64,000 nt of DNA from positions 744,001 through 808,000 of the forward strand of contig CP097573.1 in NCBI GenBank assembly GCA_000492175.2, in the 5' to 3' direction. The translations under genes were made by a program, and so were the position numbers. Each line of letters starts with the position of its first letter. Position 1 is the stretch's first letter. This stretch comes from Firmicutes bacterium ASF500. GTDB lineage: Bacteria > Bacillota > Clostridia > Oscillospirales > Oscillospiraceae. Positions 34,610-43,063 of this stretch are shown here, one piece after another. The notes under the pieces were generated by a model. The model ran no database searches. It worked only from the letters and a program-made list of their open reading frames with translations, and had not been told where the DNA came from.

Positions 34610-37522
34610 TTATCCCGCCCTGGCGTTTTCGGTCAGCCGGGACTCAAATTCGTTCTCCGGAACGGGCTTGGCGTAGCGATAGCCCTGAGCCACGTTGGCC
34701 CCGATCTCCCGCATCAGCTCCACGTCCGACTCGGTCTCCACGCCCTCGCAGACGATCTGGGCGTTCAGATCCTCCGCCAGATCCACGATCCGCTTCATGA
34801 TCTTCACCTGACGCATTCTGTCCTTCTGGTTCAGAAGGAAGGAGCGGTCCAGCTTGATGACCGATGCGGGGATCTTCTCAATGACGCCCAGGGAGGAGTA
34901 GCCCGATCCGAAGTCGTCGATGGACAGGCGGATGCCTCTGGCGTGGAGGTCCTGCATGGTCCGCTCCGCCACCTTCTGCTGGAGCTCCTCCATCACAATG
35001 GTCTCCGTGACCTCCACCTCAATGAGGTCCTTCGGGACCTGGTTTTCCTGAATCACCCGCATCAGGTGCTCCACAAAGCCGGGCTCCAAAAAGTGGATGC
35101 GGGAGAAATTGCAGGAGATGGTCACCACCGGCTCCCCCAGGTCCAGCCGCCGCCGGAGCATCTGACACACGTTTTGGAACACAAAGAAGTCGATCTCCGT
35201 CACCTTGCCCGTCTGCTCATAGTAGGGCACGAAGAAGCCCGGTGACCGGACGGTCCCCGAGGCGGTGGGGTCCAGGAACCGGACCAGCGCCTCCGCCCCC
35301 ACGATCTGTTCCGTGCGGACATCCACCTTGGCCTGATAATAGGTGGCGAAATTGCCTTCAATACTGATGGAGTCCAGCAGCTTCTGCCGCTCGTGGCGCT
35401 CCTTGACGGTCTGCTCCAGGGAGGCGTCGAAAACCTTGACCTTCTCGCCGCTGCCTGGCTGAATCAGGTCGATGGCCTGGACGGCGCATGACATGGCGTT
35501 GCGCAGGTCGGAGCTGTCCGAGGGGATGAAGCGCAGGCCCGCCTGGAGCTCCACATGGTTTCCAATCTGCCGCAGGACATATTCCTCACTCAGCCCGCAG
35601 AGATTTTCCAGCCGCTCCTCAATGTCTCCATATTCGGAGGACAGCAGAAGGACAAAGTGGTCTCCGTCCGCCTTGGAGCAGATCTCCCGGTCCCCCCGCA
35701 CGCACTTGGACAGCACATTTGAGATGGAGGCCAGCAGCTTCTGCCCGTTGCTCCAGCCGTAGATCATCTTGTAGCGCTGGAATTGGACGATGTTCAGATA
35801 GGCGATAGCAAAGCGTTCAGACCCCCGGTTGCCCTCCAGGGTCTTCTGGCCGGCGTAGAGCAGATGGTTCAAATTCCAGATGTCGATGTCTACGTCTTTA
35901 TACATTAGCTTCTGAATCTTTCTGGTATCCCGGAGAATATGTACCGTCACCAGAATCACTGCGGCCAACAGAAGGAGAAGGATCACGATGATGGGCACAC
36001 TGTTGTCCTCCACAAACTGGCCCACGCTGGTCATGGAATAGACGTTCCGCTCCATCATGTAGTCGCTGACCGCTCTGGCGTCGATGTTCATCAGGGTCTT
36101 GTTCAAAATGCCGGCCAGCTCAGGGTTGGAGCTGTGTACTGTCATGGACACCCCGTGCTCCTGGCTGAGCACCCGCCTGATCTCCATGTTGTGATACCGC
36201 ATCTCAGCGCTGAGCTGATATTCAGCCAGATAGCCGTCGCACAGGGCGGCGTCCGCCTTTCTGTCCTTGACGGCGTTCAGGCAGTCCAGCTGGGTATCGT
36301 AAATCATCACCTGGATATCGTCCAGGTCGGCCACCCGGCTGGCCTCCTGGTTCAGGTATTCCACCACAGCCAGAGTCTGGATATTACTGGACTCCTTGTT
36401 TTTCTCCATCACCAGCAGCAGGGGGACCTGGGTGTACTCCTCCAGCTTGATCAGCTCGTTGCCGCCGGTCTCCTCCTCGGTGTGAATGCAGTAGGACATC
36501 ACGTCGATTTCGCCGTCTCTCAGGGATTGGCTGGCGTGGTCCGGGCTTGTGATCCGCTTCCACTCCAGGTTCAGTCCCACCACCCCCGCCGTGCTCTCCA
36601 GCATCTCCCGGGTGAGGCCGGCGCAGTCCCCGCGCTCCTCATAGACAAAGGGGTAGTAGCCGTCAAAATAGCCCACCTTCACGGTACTGGCGTTTTGAAT
36701 GTACTCCTTCTCCTTGGTGGTGAAAACGATGGTCTTGTCCAGGCGGCTCTGGTAATACTTGTTAATCAGGCTTGTCTCCAAGGTGGGCTCGTTCATCTTC
36801 ACGTCGGCGATGGCGTGATTCAGCTCCCGCATGACCTCGTCGTTGCCAGGGTAGCTGATGTAGTAGAAGGGCCTGGGGGCGAAGCGGCCCACGATACGCT
36901 GTCCCTCACGGACCTCCATGAAGGTATGGACCCAGGCGTCGATCTCCCCCGCCTCCAGCGCCTGCTGGAGCTCCTCACTGGAGTTGTACTCCCGGATTCT
37001 GGGGGACATGACCCCGTGGTCGTGCATGTAGTCAATAAATTCGGCCCGGCGGACATAGGTCTTCACCATGCCGAAGGTGGCGTGCCGCATGGCATCGAAG
37101 TCCTCATAGGCCAGGCTGCTGTCCCCTCCGGTGGCGACGATGCCGAAGGTGTAGCCGCTGGAGAGGTCTGCGTACTGATAGCTCTCAGCCCGGGCGGCGG
37201 AGTATTGGGCGCTGCCCACCAGATCGACTTTGCGCTCTGAGAGCATCTGGAGGGCCTCGTCCCAGCTGCCGCATTCCACAAACTCAATATTCCAGTCCAC
37301 ATACTTCCGCAGTCTGTCCAGGTATTCCACGTCCATACCGGTCAGACTGCCGTCTTTTTTCTTCTCGTGATATCCCTCCATGGGAAAGAAAGCTACCTTT
37401 ACCAACCGCCTGTCCGTCGCACGGGCCGAGCTCAGGCAAGCGGCGGCCAACAGCAGCAATACCAGCCCGGCGAACAGCCGCGCCGCCAGTCCTACGGCTC
37501 CGGTTTCTTTCATCTGGCGCAC
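34610..37522 (-). CDS. Membrane c-di-GMP phosphodiesterase: two periplasmic binding-protein domains, degenerate GGDEF, EAL
   Basis: 970 residues. A signal/anchor (about 10-35) is followed by two tandem SBP_bac_3-like sensor domains (about 40-265 and 275-505), a membrane helix near 515-540, a GGDEF-like domain whose motif reads ADGDHF, and an EAL domain from about 690. EAL is intact at 744-746, and N805, E840, D869/D870, K890 and E926 fit the catalytic set. So the GGDEF is probably inactive for synthesis and the protein cleaves c-di-GMP in response to a small ligand, perhaps an amino or sugar acid. GTG 37522 has a G-rich ribosome site; ATG 37513 is an alternative. Confidence 0.93.
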   Translation of the reverse strand: MRQMKETGAVGLAARLFAGLVLLLLAAACLSSARATDRRLVKVAFFPMEGYHEKKKDGSLTGMDVEYLDRLRKYVDWNIEFVECGSWDEALQMLSERKVDLVGSAQYSAARAESYQYADLSSGYTFGIVATGGDSSLAYEDFDAMRHATFGMVKTYVRRAEFIDYMHDHGVMSPRIREYNSSEELQQALEAGEIDAWVHTFMEVREGQRIVGRFAPRPFYYISYPGNDEVMRELNHAIADVKMNEPTLETSLINKYYQSRLDKTIVFTTKEKEYIQNASTVKVGYFDGYYPFVYEERGDCAGLTREMLESTAGVVGLNLEWKRITSPDHASQSLRDGEIDVMSYCIHTEEETGGNELIKLEEYTQVPLLLVMEKNKESSNIQTLAVVEYLNQEASRVADLDDIQVMIYDTQLDCLNAVKDRKADAALCDGYLAEYQLSAEMRYHNMEIRRVLSQEHGVSMTVHSSNPELAGILNKTLMNIDARAVSDYMMERNVYSMTSVGQFVEDNSVPIIVILLLLLAAVILVTVHILRDTRKIQKLMYKDVDIDIWNLNHLLYAGQKTLEGNRGSERFAIAYLNIVQFQRYKMIYGWSNGQKLLASISNVLSKCVRGDREICSKADGDHFVLLLSSEYGDIEERLENLCGLSEEYVLRQIGNHVELQAGLRFIPSDSSDLRNAMSCAVQAIDLIQPGSGEKVKVFDASLEQTVKERHERQKLLDSISIEGNFATYYQAKVDVRTEQIVGAEALVRFLDPTASGTVRSPGFFVPYYEQTGKVTEIDFFVFQNVCQMLRRRLDLGEPVVTISCNFSRIHFLEPGFVEHLMRVIQENQVPKDLIEVEVTETIVMEELQQKVAERTMQDLHARGIRLSIDDFGSGYSSLGVIEKIPASVIKLDRSFLLNQKDRMRQVKIMKRIVDLAEDLNAQIVCEGVETESDVELMREIGANVAQGYRYAKPVPENEFESRLTENARAG

Positions 37523-37699
37523 ACGAACCCCCCCTTCTTGTTCAATTATAACACATTGCCGTCTCTCTTACAAGATTTCCTTGGCCCGTTTTTACAATTT
37601 TTATCTCCCTCTCAGAGAAAAAAGAAGGGCCCAGACAGCCGCTCGGCCCGGCTGTCTGGGTCTCCAGTTCTCTTGCAATGCGGCGGAGCGCGTCCGCCC

Positions 37700-38416
37700 T
37701 TATTCCTCCTCCGGGATGGGCATGGGGGCCTCCAGCTTGGGGCCGGCGGTCTCGCCGTAGGCTTTGGCGATGCCCTCCAGAACGCCCTCCTGGTCGTCCA
37801 CCAGCTGGGTGACCCGGTTCAGACCGGCCCGCACCCGATCCAGCTCGCTGGCCGCGTGGGAGACGGTCACCTCCATCTCGCCCCGCATCCGGTCATACTC
37901 CGCCTCCATCCGCCGCAGCCACTGCTCCAGCTGGCGGCGCACCCGCTGGGCATCCCGCTCCGCCTTCTCCTGGATGGCCTGGGCCCGGCGGTGGGCGTCC
38001 AGCTCCACCCCGGCGGTGCGTTCCTTGATCTGGGCGTAGGCCTGGGCGTCGGGCAGGATCTGGTCCAGCTCGGCCCGCACCCGGTCCCGCTCCCTCTTGA
38101 CCCGCTCCAGCTCCTTGGCGGTCTGCTCCTCCCGGGCCCGGCTGGCGGACAACTCGGCGCTGGCCTTCTCCGCCTGGGCGGTCTGGCTCTCCCGGCCCTG
38201 ACGGGCGGTCTCCAGCTCCCGCCGTGCCTCCTCCAGCTGGCAGCTCAGCTCCTCCTCCCTTCTGCGAAGGGTCTCGATCTGCTGGTTGGCCCCGTCCAGC
38301 TGCTCCTGAAAGCGCTGCTGCGCCTGGCCGAACTGCTTGGACTGCTCCTCCAGGAAAGTGAGCACGTCCTGCTTATTGAAGCCGCCTACAGCGGCGGAAC
38401 GAAAGGGATGATCCAT
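37700..38416 (-). CDS. DivIVA-like coiled-coil protein
   Basis: 238 residues. The N-terminus FRSAAVGGFNKQDVLTFLEE resembles the membrane-binding end of DivIVA/GpsB proteins; residues about 30-215 are almost all Glu/Gln/Arg-rich coiled coil. Such proteins mark curved membrane at poles or septa and scaffold division and wall enzymes. ATG 38416 with GAGG upstream is preferred to GTG 38425. It lies alone between two genes of other function; the precise role is unknown. Confidence 0.75.
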   Translation of the reverse strand: MDHPFRSAAVGGFNKQDVLTFLEEQSKQFGQAQQRFQEQLDGANQQIETLRRREEELSCQLEEARRELETARQGRESQTAQAEKASAELSASRAREEQTAKELERVKRERDRVRAELDQILPDAQAYAQIKERTAGVELDAHRRAQAIQEKAERDAQRVRRQLEQWLRRMEAEYDRMRGEMEVTVSHAASELDRVRAGLNRVTQLVDDQEGVLEGIAKAYGETAGPKLEAPMPIPEEE

Positions 38417-38582
38417 GTTCAGCACCTCATCAATACGGCCCTTCGGCCTTTGTTCTTATCGTTACCTGAGGTATTTTATCACAGCTTTCCGCAAATTACA
38501 ATCACTTGTCCCATATTTCATTGACGGCCTCCCCTCCGGATGGTATACTCTCCTGGAGAACAAAGCAAGGAGGACCCAGACT

Positions 38583-39455
38583 ATGTGGCTGTCCGACAAG
38601 TGGAGCGACTATGAGCTCATCGACTGCGGCCGGGGGGAGAAGCTGGAGCGCTGGGGGGACCAGCTGCTGGTCCGGCCCGACCCCCAGGCCATCTGGAACA
38701 CCCCCCAGTCCCACCCGGGCTGGCGGAAGAACGCGGGGCGGTACGCCCGCTCCTCCTCCGGCGGGGGGCAGTGGCAGAACAAATCCATGCCTGAGCGGTG
38801 GACCATCTCCTACGGCCCCCTCACCTTTAATGTAAAGCCCATGAACTTCAAGCACACCGGCCTCTTCCCCGAGCAGGCCGCCAACTGGGACTTCGCCATG
38901 GAGCAGATCAGGTGCGCCGGCCGTCCGGTGAGTGTACTCAACCTCTTCGCCTATACCGGCGGGGCCACGGCGGCCTGCGCCGCCGCCGGAGCCTCGGTCT
39001 GCCACGTGGACGCCGCCAAGGGGATGGTCCAGTGGGCCCGGGAAAACGCCAAAAGCTCCGGCCTGGAGAACGCCCCCATCCGCTGGATTGTGGACGACTG
39101 CGCCAAATTCGTGGAGCGGGAGATCCGCCGGGGCCGGCGGTATGACGCGGTCATCATGGACCCGCCCTCCTATGGCCGGGGCCCCACCGGCGAGGTGTGG
39201 AAGCTGGAGGAAAACCTCTACCCCTTCGTGGAGCTGGTCACCGGCGTGCTGTCTGACGACCCACTGTTCTACATCCTCAACTCCTACACCACCGGCCTGG
39301 CCCCCGGCGTCGCCGCCTACATCCTGGAAACCCTGATCTCCAAGCGGTTCGGCGGGCACACCGTCTCCGACGAGCTGGGCCTGCCCGTCACACAGACCGG
39401 CCTGGCCCTCCCCTGCGGCGCCGCCGGACGGTGGACAGCCGGCCCCCGGACCTGA
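38583..39455 (+). CDS. Class I SAM-dependent methyltransferase (RlmI/RlmK-like)
   Basis: 290 residues. An N-terminal region ends at NVKPMNFKHTGLFPEQAANW, then the Rossmann methyltransferase core: VLNLFAYTGGATAACAAAGA binds SAM and VIMDPPSYGRG is the DPPSY catalytic motif of rRNA cytosine/guanine methyltransferases. AAGGAGG lies 9 bases before ATG 38583. Its RNA target is not determined; it is probably 23S rRNA. Confidence 0.88.
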   Translation: MWLSDKWSDYELIDCGRGEKLERWGDQLLVRPDPQAIWNTPQSHPGWRKNAGRYARSSSGGGQWQNKSMPERWTISYGPLTFNVKPMNFKHTGLFPEQAANWDFAMEQIRCAGRPVSVLNLFAYTGGATAACAAAGASVCHVDAAKGMVQWARENAKSSGLENAPIRWIVDDCAKFVEREIRRGRRYDAVIMDPPSYGRGPTGEVWKLEENLYPFVELVTGVLSDDPLFYILNSYTTGLAPGVAAYILETLISKRFGGHTVSDELGLPVTQTGLALPCGAAGRWTAGPRT

Positions 39456-39505
39456 CTGAAAAACAGGCCCGACGCCAAAAAGCTTGAAAAATTTTGAAAA
39501 ACCAC

Positions 39506-39534
39506 TTGACAGCGGCCTGTCCTGTTGGTAAAAT
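39506..39534 (+). promoter_or_regulatory. Consensus sigma-A promoter of rplU
   Basis: TTGACA (39506-39511), 17-base spacer, TAAAAT (39529-39534). Confidence 0.9.
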
Positions 39535-39540
39535 ATCAAG

Positions 39541-39615
39541 GCCGCGTTGAGTAGGTACGCAAGTGGGCCATGCCCCACCTATGAGAGCGAGCCCGTCATA
39601 AAGGAGTTGAATACA
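39541..39615 (+). promoter_or_regulatory. Ribosomal protein L21 leader (probable autoregulatory 5' UTR)
   Basis: The 75-base leader between the promoter and rplU contains a GTGGG...CCCAC hairpin (about 39561-39580) and a GC-rich first arm. Firmicute rplU mRNAs have a conserved L21 leader, and this one has the expected position and size. I did not verify the full covariance structure. Confidence 0.55.
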
Positions 39616-39927
39616 ATGCAGGCAATCATCGTAACCGGCGGCAAGCAGTATAAGGTGGCGGAGGGAGACACCCTCTTCATCGAGAAGCTGGAGGCCGAGG
39701 CCGGTCAGACCGTCACCTTCGACCAGGTCCTGGCTGTGCTGGACGGGGACAAGGCCACCTTCGGCGCTCCCACTGTGTCCGGCGCTTCTGTCGACGCCAC
39801 CGTGGTCAAGAACGGCAAGGGCAAGAAGATTCGTATCTTCAAGTACACCCCCAAGAAGGGCTACCGCAAGCGCCAGGGCCACCGTCAGCCCTATACCAAG
39901 GTGCAGATCGGCGCTATCAAGGCCTGA
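39616..39927 (+). CDS. rplU: 50S ribosomal protein L21
   Basis: 103 residues, full length: [18 protein letters not shown] at the start and [19 protein letters not shown] near the end are L21 signatures. AAGGAG precedes the ATG. First gene of rplU-prp-rpmA; its stop overlaps the prp start by one base. Confidence 0.99.
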   Translation: MQAIIVTGGKQYKVAEGDTLFIEKLEAEAGQTVTFDQVLAVLDGDKATFGAPTVSGASVDATVVKNGKGKKIRIFKYTPKKGYRKRQGHRQPYTKVQIGAIKA

Positions 39928-40256
39928 TGACCACCGTAACCTTTCATACTGAGGGCAGCCGCATTGTGAGCTTTGAGATGCAGGGCCACAGCGGCTACGC
40001 CCCCCAGGGAGAGGACATTGTATGCGCCGCCCTGACCAGCGCCGTCCGCCTGACCGAGTGCGCCGTCAACGACGTGCTGGGGCTGGAGGCCTCGGTGAAG
40101 GTCCGGGACAAGGACGCCTTTCTCTCCCTCAAGCTCCCCAACAGCCTGGGACAGACCAGCGAGAGCACCTGCCAGACCCTTCTGGCCGCTCTGATGGTCC
40201 ACTGTGTCCAGCTGGCGGAGGAGTATCCTGAAAATATTACCGTCTTGGAGGTGTAA
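39927..40256 (+). CDS. prp: Ribosomal-processing cysteine protease Prp
   Basis: 109 residues. GHSGYA carries the catalytic His and DIVCAALT the catalytic Cys, as in Prp. Prp removes the N-terminal extension of L27 in Firmicutes, which is essential for ribosome function. It is between rplU and rpmA with TGATG overlap, and the L27 encoded next has a cleavable N-terminus. Confidence 0.95.
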   Translation: MTTVTFHTEGSRIVSFEMQGHSGYAPQGEDIVCAALTSAVRLTECAVNDVLGLEASVKVRDKDAFLSLKLPNSLGQTSESTCQTLLAALMVHCVQLAEEYPENITVLEV

Positions 40257-40259
40257 GAG

Positions 40260-40550
40260 ATGCTGAATATCGGTTTACAGTTTTTCGCCCATAAAAAGGG
40301 CGTGGGCTCCACCCGCAATGGCCGTGATTCCAAGGCCAAGCGGCTGGGCGTGAAGCGGGGCGACGGTCAGTTTGTGCTGGCCGGCAACATTCTGGTCCGC
40401 CAGCGGGGCACCCACATCCACCCCGGCGTCAACGTGGGCAAGGGCAGCGACGACACCCTGTTCGCTATGAAGTCCGGCCGCGTGAAATTTGAGCGCCTGG
40501 GTAAGGACCGCAAGCAGGTCTCCATCGTGGAGGAAGCCGCCGCGGAGTAA
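40260..40550 (+). CDS. rpmA: 50S ribosomal protein L27
   Basis: 96 residues. [18 protein letters not shown] has the LQFFA extension cleaved by Prp, leaving the AHKKG end that reaches the peptidyl-transferase centre. Starts 4 bases after prp. Confidence 0.99.
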   Translation: MLNIGLQFFAHKKGVGSTRNGRDSKAKRLGVKRGDGQFVLAGNILVRQRGTHIHPGVNVGKGSDDTLFAMKSGRVKFERLGKDRKQVSIVEEAAAE

Positions 40551-40561
40551 CATTCGCCAAG

Positions 40562-40594
40562 AAGCCGCAAACGTGTACCGTTTGCGGCTTTTCC
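40562..40594 (+). terminator. Intrinsic terminator after rpmA
   Basis: AAGCCGCAAACG / CGTTTGCGGCTT stem with a 5-base loop, followed by TTCC. Confidence 0.85.
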
Positions 40595-40673
40595 ATAATT
40601 CCTACCCGTGTTCCCCCAACTGTCCGAGCGAAGGGCGGCGATCCGCTGAGTGAAAAACATTTCACTTTTTTCG

Positions 40674-40734
40674 TTGACAAGGGACAGGCGGAGTGATATA
40701 TTTATAACGCCCCAAGGAGTTAAAAATATATCAC
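40674..40734 (+). promoter_or_regulatory. Promoter with large inverted-repeat operator for the membrane protein/Xre operon
   Basis: TTGACA (40674-40679), 17-base spacer, TATATT (40697-40702). GTGATATATTTATAA (40693-40707) and TTAAAAATATATCAC (40720-40734) form a 15-base inverted repeat with one mismatch, covering the -10 box; the 12-base spacer includes AAGGAG. The Xre protein encoded downstream is the likely ligand; the transcript could also form this hairpin. Confidence 0.75.
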
Positions 40735-40749
40735 ATGGAGGAATCAAAC

Positions 40750-41154
40750 ATGAATTCGAAGGTCACCTTAAAGGAAATCGTAGGAACGAAAATTATTTAT
40801 GCGGCGCTGCTTGCCTGCTACTACTGGATGTGGGCAAGGCGGGACTGGCATGATTATTACGATACCATCCAGAACGCGGTCGTCCTGTTCACCATCGTAT
40901 TTTTCCTCTTGCAGGCAACCCGCGTTCGGAAGTATCACAAAGAAGAAACGGACGAGCTGGCAATTCAAAATTTACGCAGAACAGACGCAATCGGATTGAA
41001 GATCATGATCGCCGCCGCCATCGTCATCGCCTTCGCCTGCGCGGTCGGGGCCATCGACGCGAGCGCGGCGGGCTATGCTCTGGTCGGGACGATTCTGGCG
41101 CTGGCCGTGATACGATTCATCATCTTTTGCGTGATGGACAGCAAAGGAGTCTGA
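40750..41154 (+). CDS. Small integral membrane protein paired with an Xre regulator
   Basis: 134 residues with four hydrophobic segments (about 12-28, 38-54, 80-100, 105-127). The middle has TRVRKYHKEETDELAIQN, resembling the cytoplasmic KDERE-type loop of DUF2178/DUF3169-like small membrane proteins that are co-encoded with Xre regulators in Firmicutes. ATG 40750 has GGAGG 8 bases upstream; an ATG at 40735 abuts the inverted repeat. Function is unknown. Confidence 0.75.
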   Translation: MNSKVTLKEIVGTKIIYAALLACYYWMWARRDWHDYYDTIQNAVVLFTIVFFLLQATRVRKYHKEETDELAIQNLRRTDAIGLKIMIAAAIVIAFACAVGAIDASAAGYALVGTILALAVIRFIIFCVMDSKGV

Positions 41155-41208
41155 CCCCAGGCTGTGACGCGAATATTCTGCGTGTGCCAGACAGTAAGGG
41201 AGTCTGAC

Positions 41209-41412
41209 ATGGCCCTTAAAACGAAGGTCAAGGAATATCGGGAAAAAGCGGGATTAAAGCAGAGCGAGCTGGCGGAGCTGGTACACGCCAGGCGGGAAAC
41301 CATCGTACATTTGGAGAATGGACGGTATAACCCATCCCTCAAGCTGGCCATGGACATTGCTAAGGTCTTTCATGTGACAGTGGAAACGCTGTTTGAATTT
41401 ACAGAAGACTGA
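41209..41412 (+). CDS. Xre-family HTH regulator (YozG-like)
   Basis: 67 residues, a single HTH_3 domain: LKTKVKEYREKAGLKQSELA then ARRETIVHLENGRYNPSLKL. Start at ATG 41209 with AAGGGAG upstream. The 5' end lies in the second copy of a 19-base direct repeat also at the end of the membrane gene. It probably controls its own operon through the dyad at 40693-40734. Confidence 0.9.
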   Translation: MALKTKVKEYREKAGLKQSELAELVHARRETIVHLENGRYNPSLKLAMDIAKVFHVTVETLFEFTED

Positions 41413-41434
41413 CCCTGCGGCACCATAAGGAACA

Positions 41435-41451
41435 GCCCCTTGGGGCGTTTT
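41435..41451 (+). terminator. Short hairpin with T-run after the Xre gene
   Basis: GCCCC-TT-GGGGC followed by GTTTT; small but suitably placed 22 bases after the stop. Confidence 0.45.
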
Positions 41452-41467
41452 AAAAAGGAGATGCGTT

Positions 41468-41878
41468 TTGGATATCCGTGAAAAACAGCACGGCGGGATG
41501 CTCTACCTCCTGGGGGACGAGTCCCTCCAGCGGGAGCAGCTGCGCTGTCTGGACCTGCTGCATGAGTTCAACCAGATCGGGCCCAACGTGGTGCTGGCCG
41601 GGACGGGACACCCCATCTGCCCTGAGCTGCGGGAGCGTGGTTATCAGTATACGGCCCCTGTCCGCATCGGCCGAAACTGCTGGCTGGGGGCCAACGTGGT
41701 GGTGGTGCCCGGCGTCACCATTGGGGACAACGTCGTGGTAGGGGCGGGCAGCGTGGTCACCCATGACCTGCCCGACAACGTGATCGCCGTGGGCAACCCC
41801 TGCAAAATTCTGCGTGAGGTAAACGACCACGACCGGGAATACTACTTCAGAGACCGTAAAATAGACCCGAAGCTGTAA
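41468..41878 (+). CDS. Left-handed beta-helix O-acetyltransferase with internal deletion (maltose/galactoside acetyltransferase family)
   Basis: 136 residues against about 185-205 for the family. The N-terminal Mac helices (KQHGGMLYLLGDESLQREQL, LLHEFNQ) run directly into IGPNVVLAGTGHP, which normally lies some 60 residues later; the C-terminal hexapeptide repeats (PGVTIGDNVVVGAGSVVTHD, NVIAVGNPCKILRE) are complete. The catalytic His of GHP is kept, but several beta-helix coils are missing. TTG start with AAGGAG upstream. It may be a decaying gene still in frame, or a shortened functional variant. Confidence 0.75.
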   Translation: MDIREKQHGGMLYLLGDESLQREQLRCLDLLHEFNQIGPNVVLAGTGHPICPELRERGYQYTAPVRIGRNCWLGANVVVVPGVTIGDNVVVGAGSVVTHDLPDNVIAVGNPCKILREVNDHDREYYFRDRKIDPKL

Positions 41879-41890
41879 GGAGGCGTACCT

Positions 41891-42190
41891 ATGGAGCAAT
41901 GGCTGTATGTGACGTTCATTGAAAAGACCAAGACCTACAACAAGCTGACCAAGGCCGCTGTGGAGCGGCACGTGGCCAATCTGAGACAGCTGGACGAAGA
42001 GGGACACATTGAGCTGGCCGGGGTGTTCAAGGGCTACCCCGGCGTGGCGGGGATGTATATCCTCAAGGCGGAGAGCCTTGAGGCGGCGGAGGAGCTGTGC
42101 AAACGGGAGCCTCTGGTGGCGGAGGGCTTCGCCACCTATAAGCTGAAAGCCCTCCAGCCGGCGAACAAGGAAAACAACTACCTACTGTAA
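41891..42190 (+). CDS. YciI-like protein, copy 1
   Basis: 99 residues, ferredoxin-like YCII fold: VERHVANLRQLDEEGHIELAG and AEELCKREPLVAEGFATYKL are typical (the reading of His in RHVANL matches the family His/Asp pair loosely). YciI proteins are small possible hydrolases with unclear function. GGAGG precedes the ATG. A paralogue follows 15 bases later. Confidence 0.8.
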   Translation: MEQWLYVTFIEKTKTYNKLTKAAVERHVANLRQLDEEGHIELAGVFKGYPGVAGMYILKAESLEAAEELCKREPLVAEGFATYKLKALQPANKENNYLL

Positions 42191-42205
42191 GGAAAGGAGA
42201 CGGCT

Positions 42206-42517
42206 ATGAGCTTAAAAGAGGGAAGCGTACTGTTCGCGAGGATCGATTACAAGATCGGAGACAGCCAGGAGACAGAGCAGGACGCCATAGACTCCATGGA
42301 ATACCTGCAAAAAATCGCGCGGGAGCGTTACCTCGCAGCGGGTGTATTCGGCAATATGGAACTGGGGACCATGGACGGAGCCATGGTGCTTTTTGAGGCG
42401 AAGGACCTGGAGGAGGCGCAGAAAATTGCGAATGACGACCCGATCATCCAAAGAGGCTATTACCGGTGCGACGTGTATCAGTGGAATGTGATGCTTCTGT
42501 CAAAGGGCGCAAATTGA
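42206..42517 (+). CDS. YciI-like protein, copy 2
   Basis: 103 residues of the same fold as the gene before it; DSMEYLQKIARERYLAAGVF and EAQKIANDDPIIQRGYYRCD align with copy 1, though identity is low. AAAGGAG lies upstream. The pair probably forms a complex or acts on related substrates; function unknown. Confidence 0.75.
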   Translation: MSLKEGSVLFARIDYKIGDSQETEQDAIDSMEYLQKIARERYLAAGVFGNMELGTMDGAMVLFEAKDLEEAQKIANDDPIIQRGYYRCDVYQWNVMLLSKGAN

Positions 42518-42569
42518 TGAATGCTCCGGGAATACTGCTTTAGGGGCCAAAAAACAGGAGATGCGCGCT

Positions 42570-43004
42570 ATGAAAGCTGTTATTGTGTACCACTCCAGCC
42601 ACCACGGCAACACCAGAAAACTGGTGGAAGCCATCGCTCGGGGGAGGGACGTTACCCTCGTCGATGCCTCCGCCGTCAAGAGCGCCGACCTGAGCGGCTA
42701 TGAGCTCATCGGCTTCGCCTCCGGGATCTACTTCGGGAAATTTCATGAAGATGTTCTGGAATTTGCGAAAAACAACCTGCCCGAGGACCGGAAGGTGTTT
42801 TTTCTGTCCACCTACGGCGGCAGGAGCAACACCAAGGCCATTGAAGAGGTGGTCAAAGGCAGGTCAGCCCAGGTCGTCGGTCAGTTTGGCTGCAAGGGCT
42901 ATGACACCTTCGGCCCCTTCAAGCTGGTGGGCGGCATCTGCAAGGGCCGCCCGGATGAAAACGACCTGAACAGCGCCTGTCATTTCTTCGATGGACTTTC
43001 TTGA
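42570..43004 (+). CDS. Flavodoxin-family protein
   Basis: 144 residues. IVYHSSHHGNTRKLVEAIAR is the FMN phosphate loop, and LSTYGGRSNT the second FMN loop. Single-domain flavodoxins carry electrons at low potential in anaerobes; flavodoxin-like quinone reductases are an alternative. ATG 42570 has AGGAG 9 bases upstream and is preferred to ATG 42561. Confidence 0.9.
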   Translation: MKAVIVYHSSHHGNTRKLVEAIARGRDVTLVDASAVKSADLSGYELIGFASGIYFGKFHEDVLEFAKNNLPEDRKVFFLSTYGGRSNTKAIEEVVKGRSAQVVGQFGCKGYDTFGPFKLVGGICKGRPDENDLNSACHFFDGLS

Positions 43005-43063
43005 CGCGGAAACATTGTATGGGCGCAGACATAACAAATCATAACAGTTAGGAGGTGCCCGAT

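Noticed and set aside
39541..39615. Riboswitch upstream of rplU
   Set aside because: Position and size fit the ribosomal L21 leader; no aptamer core recognised.
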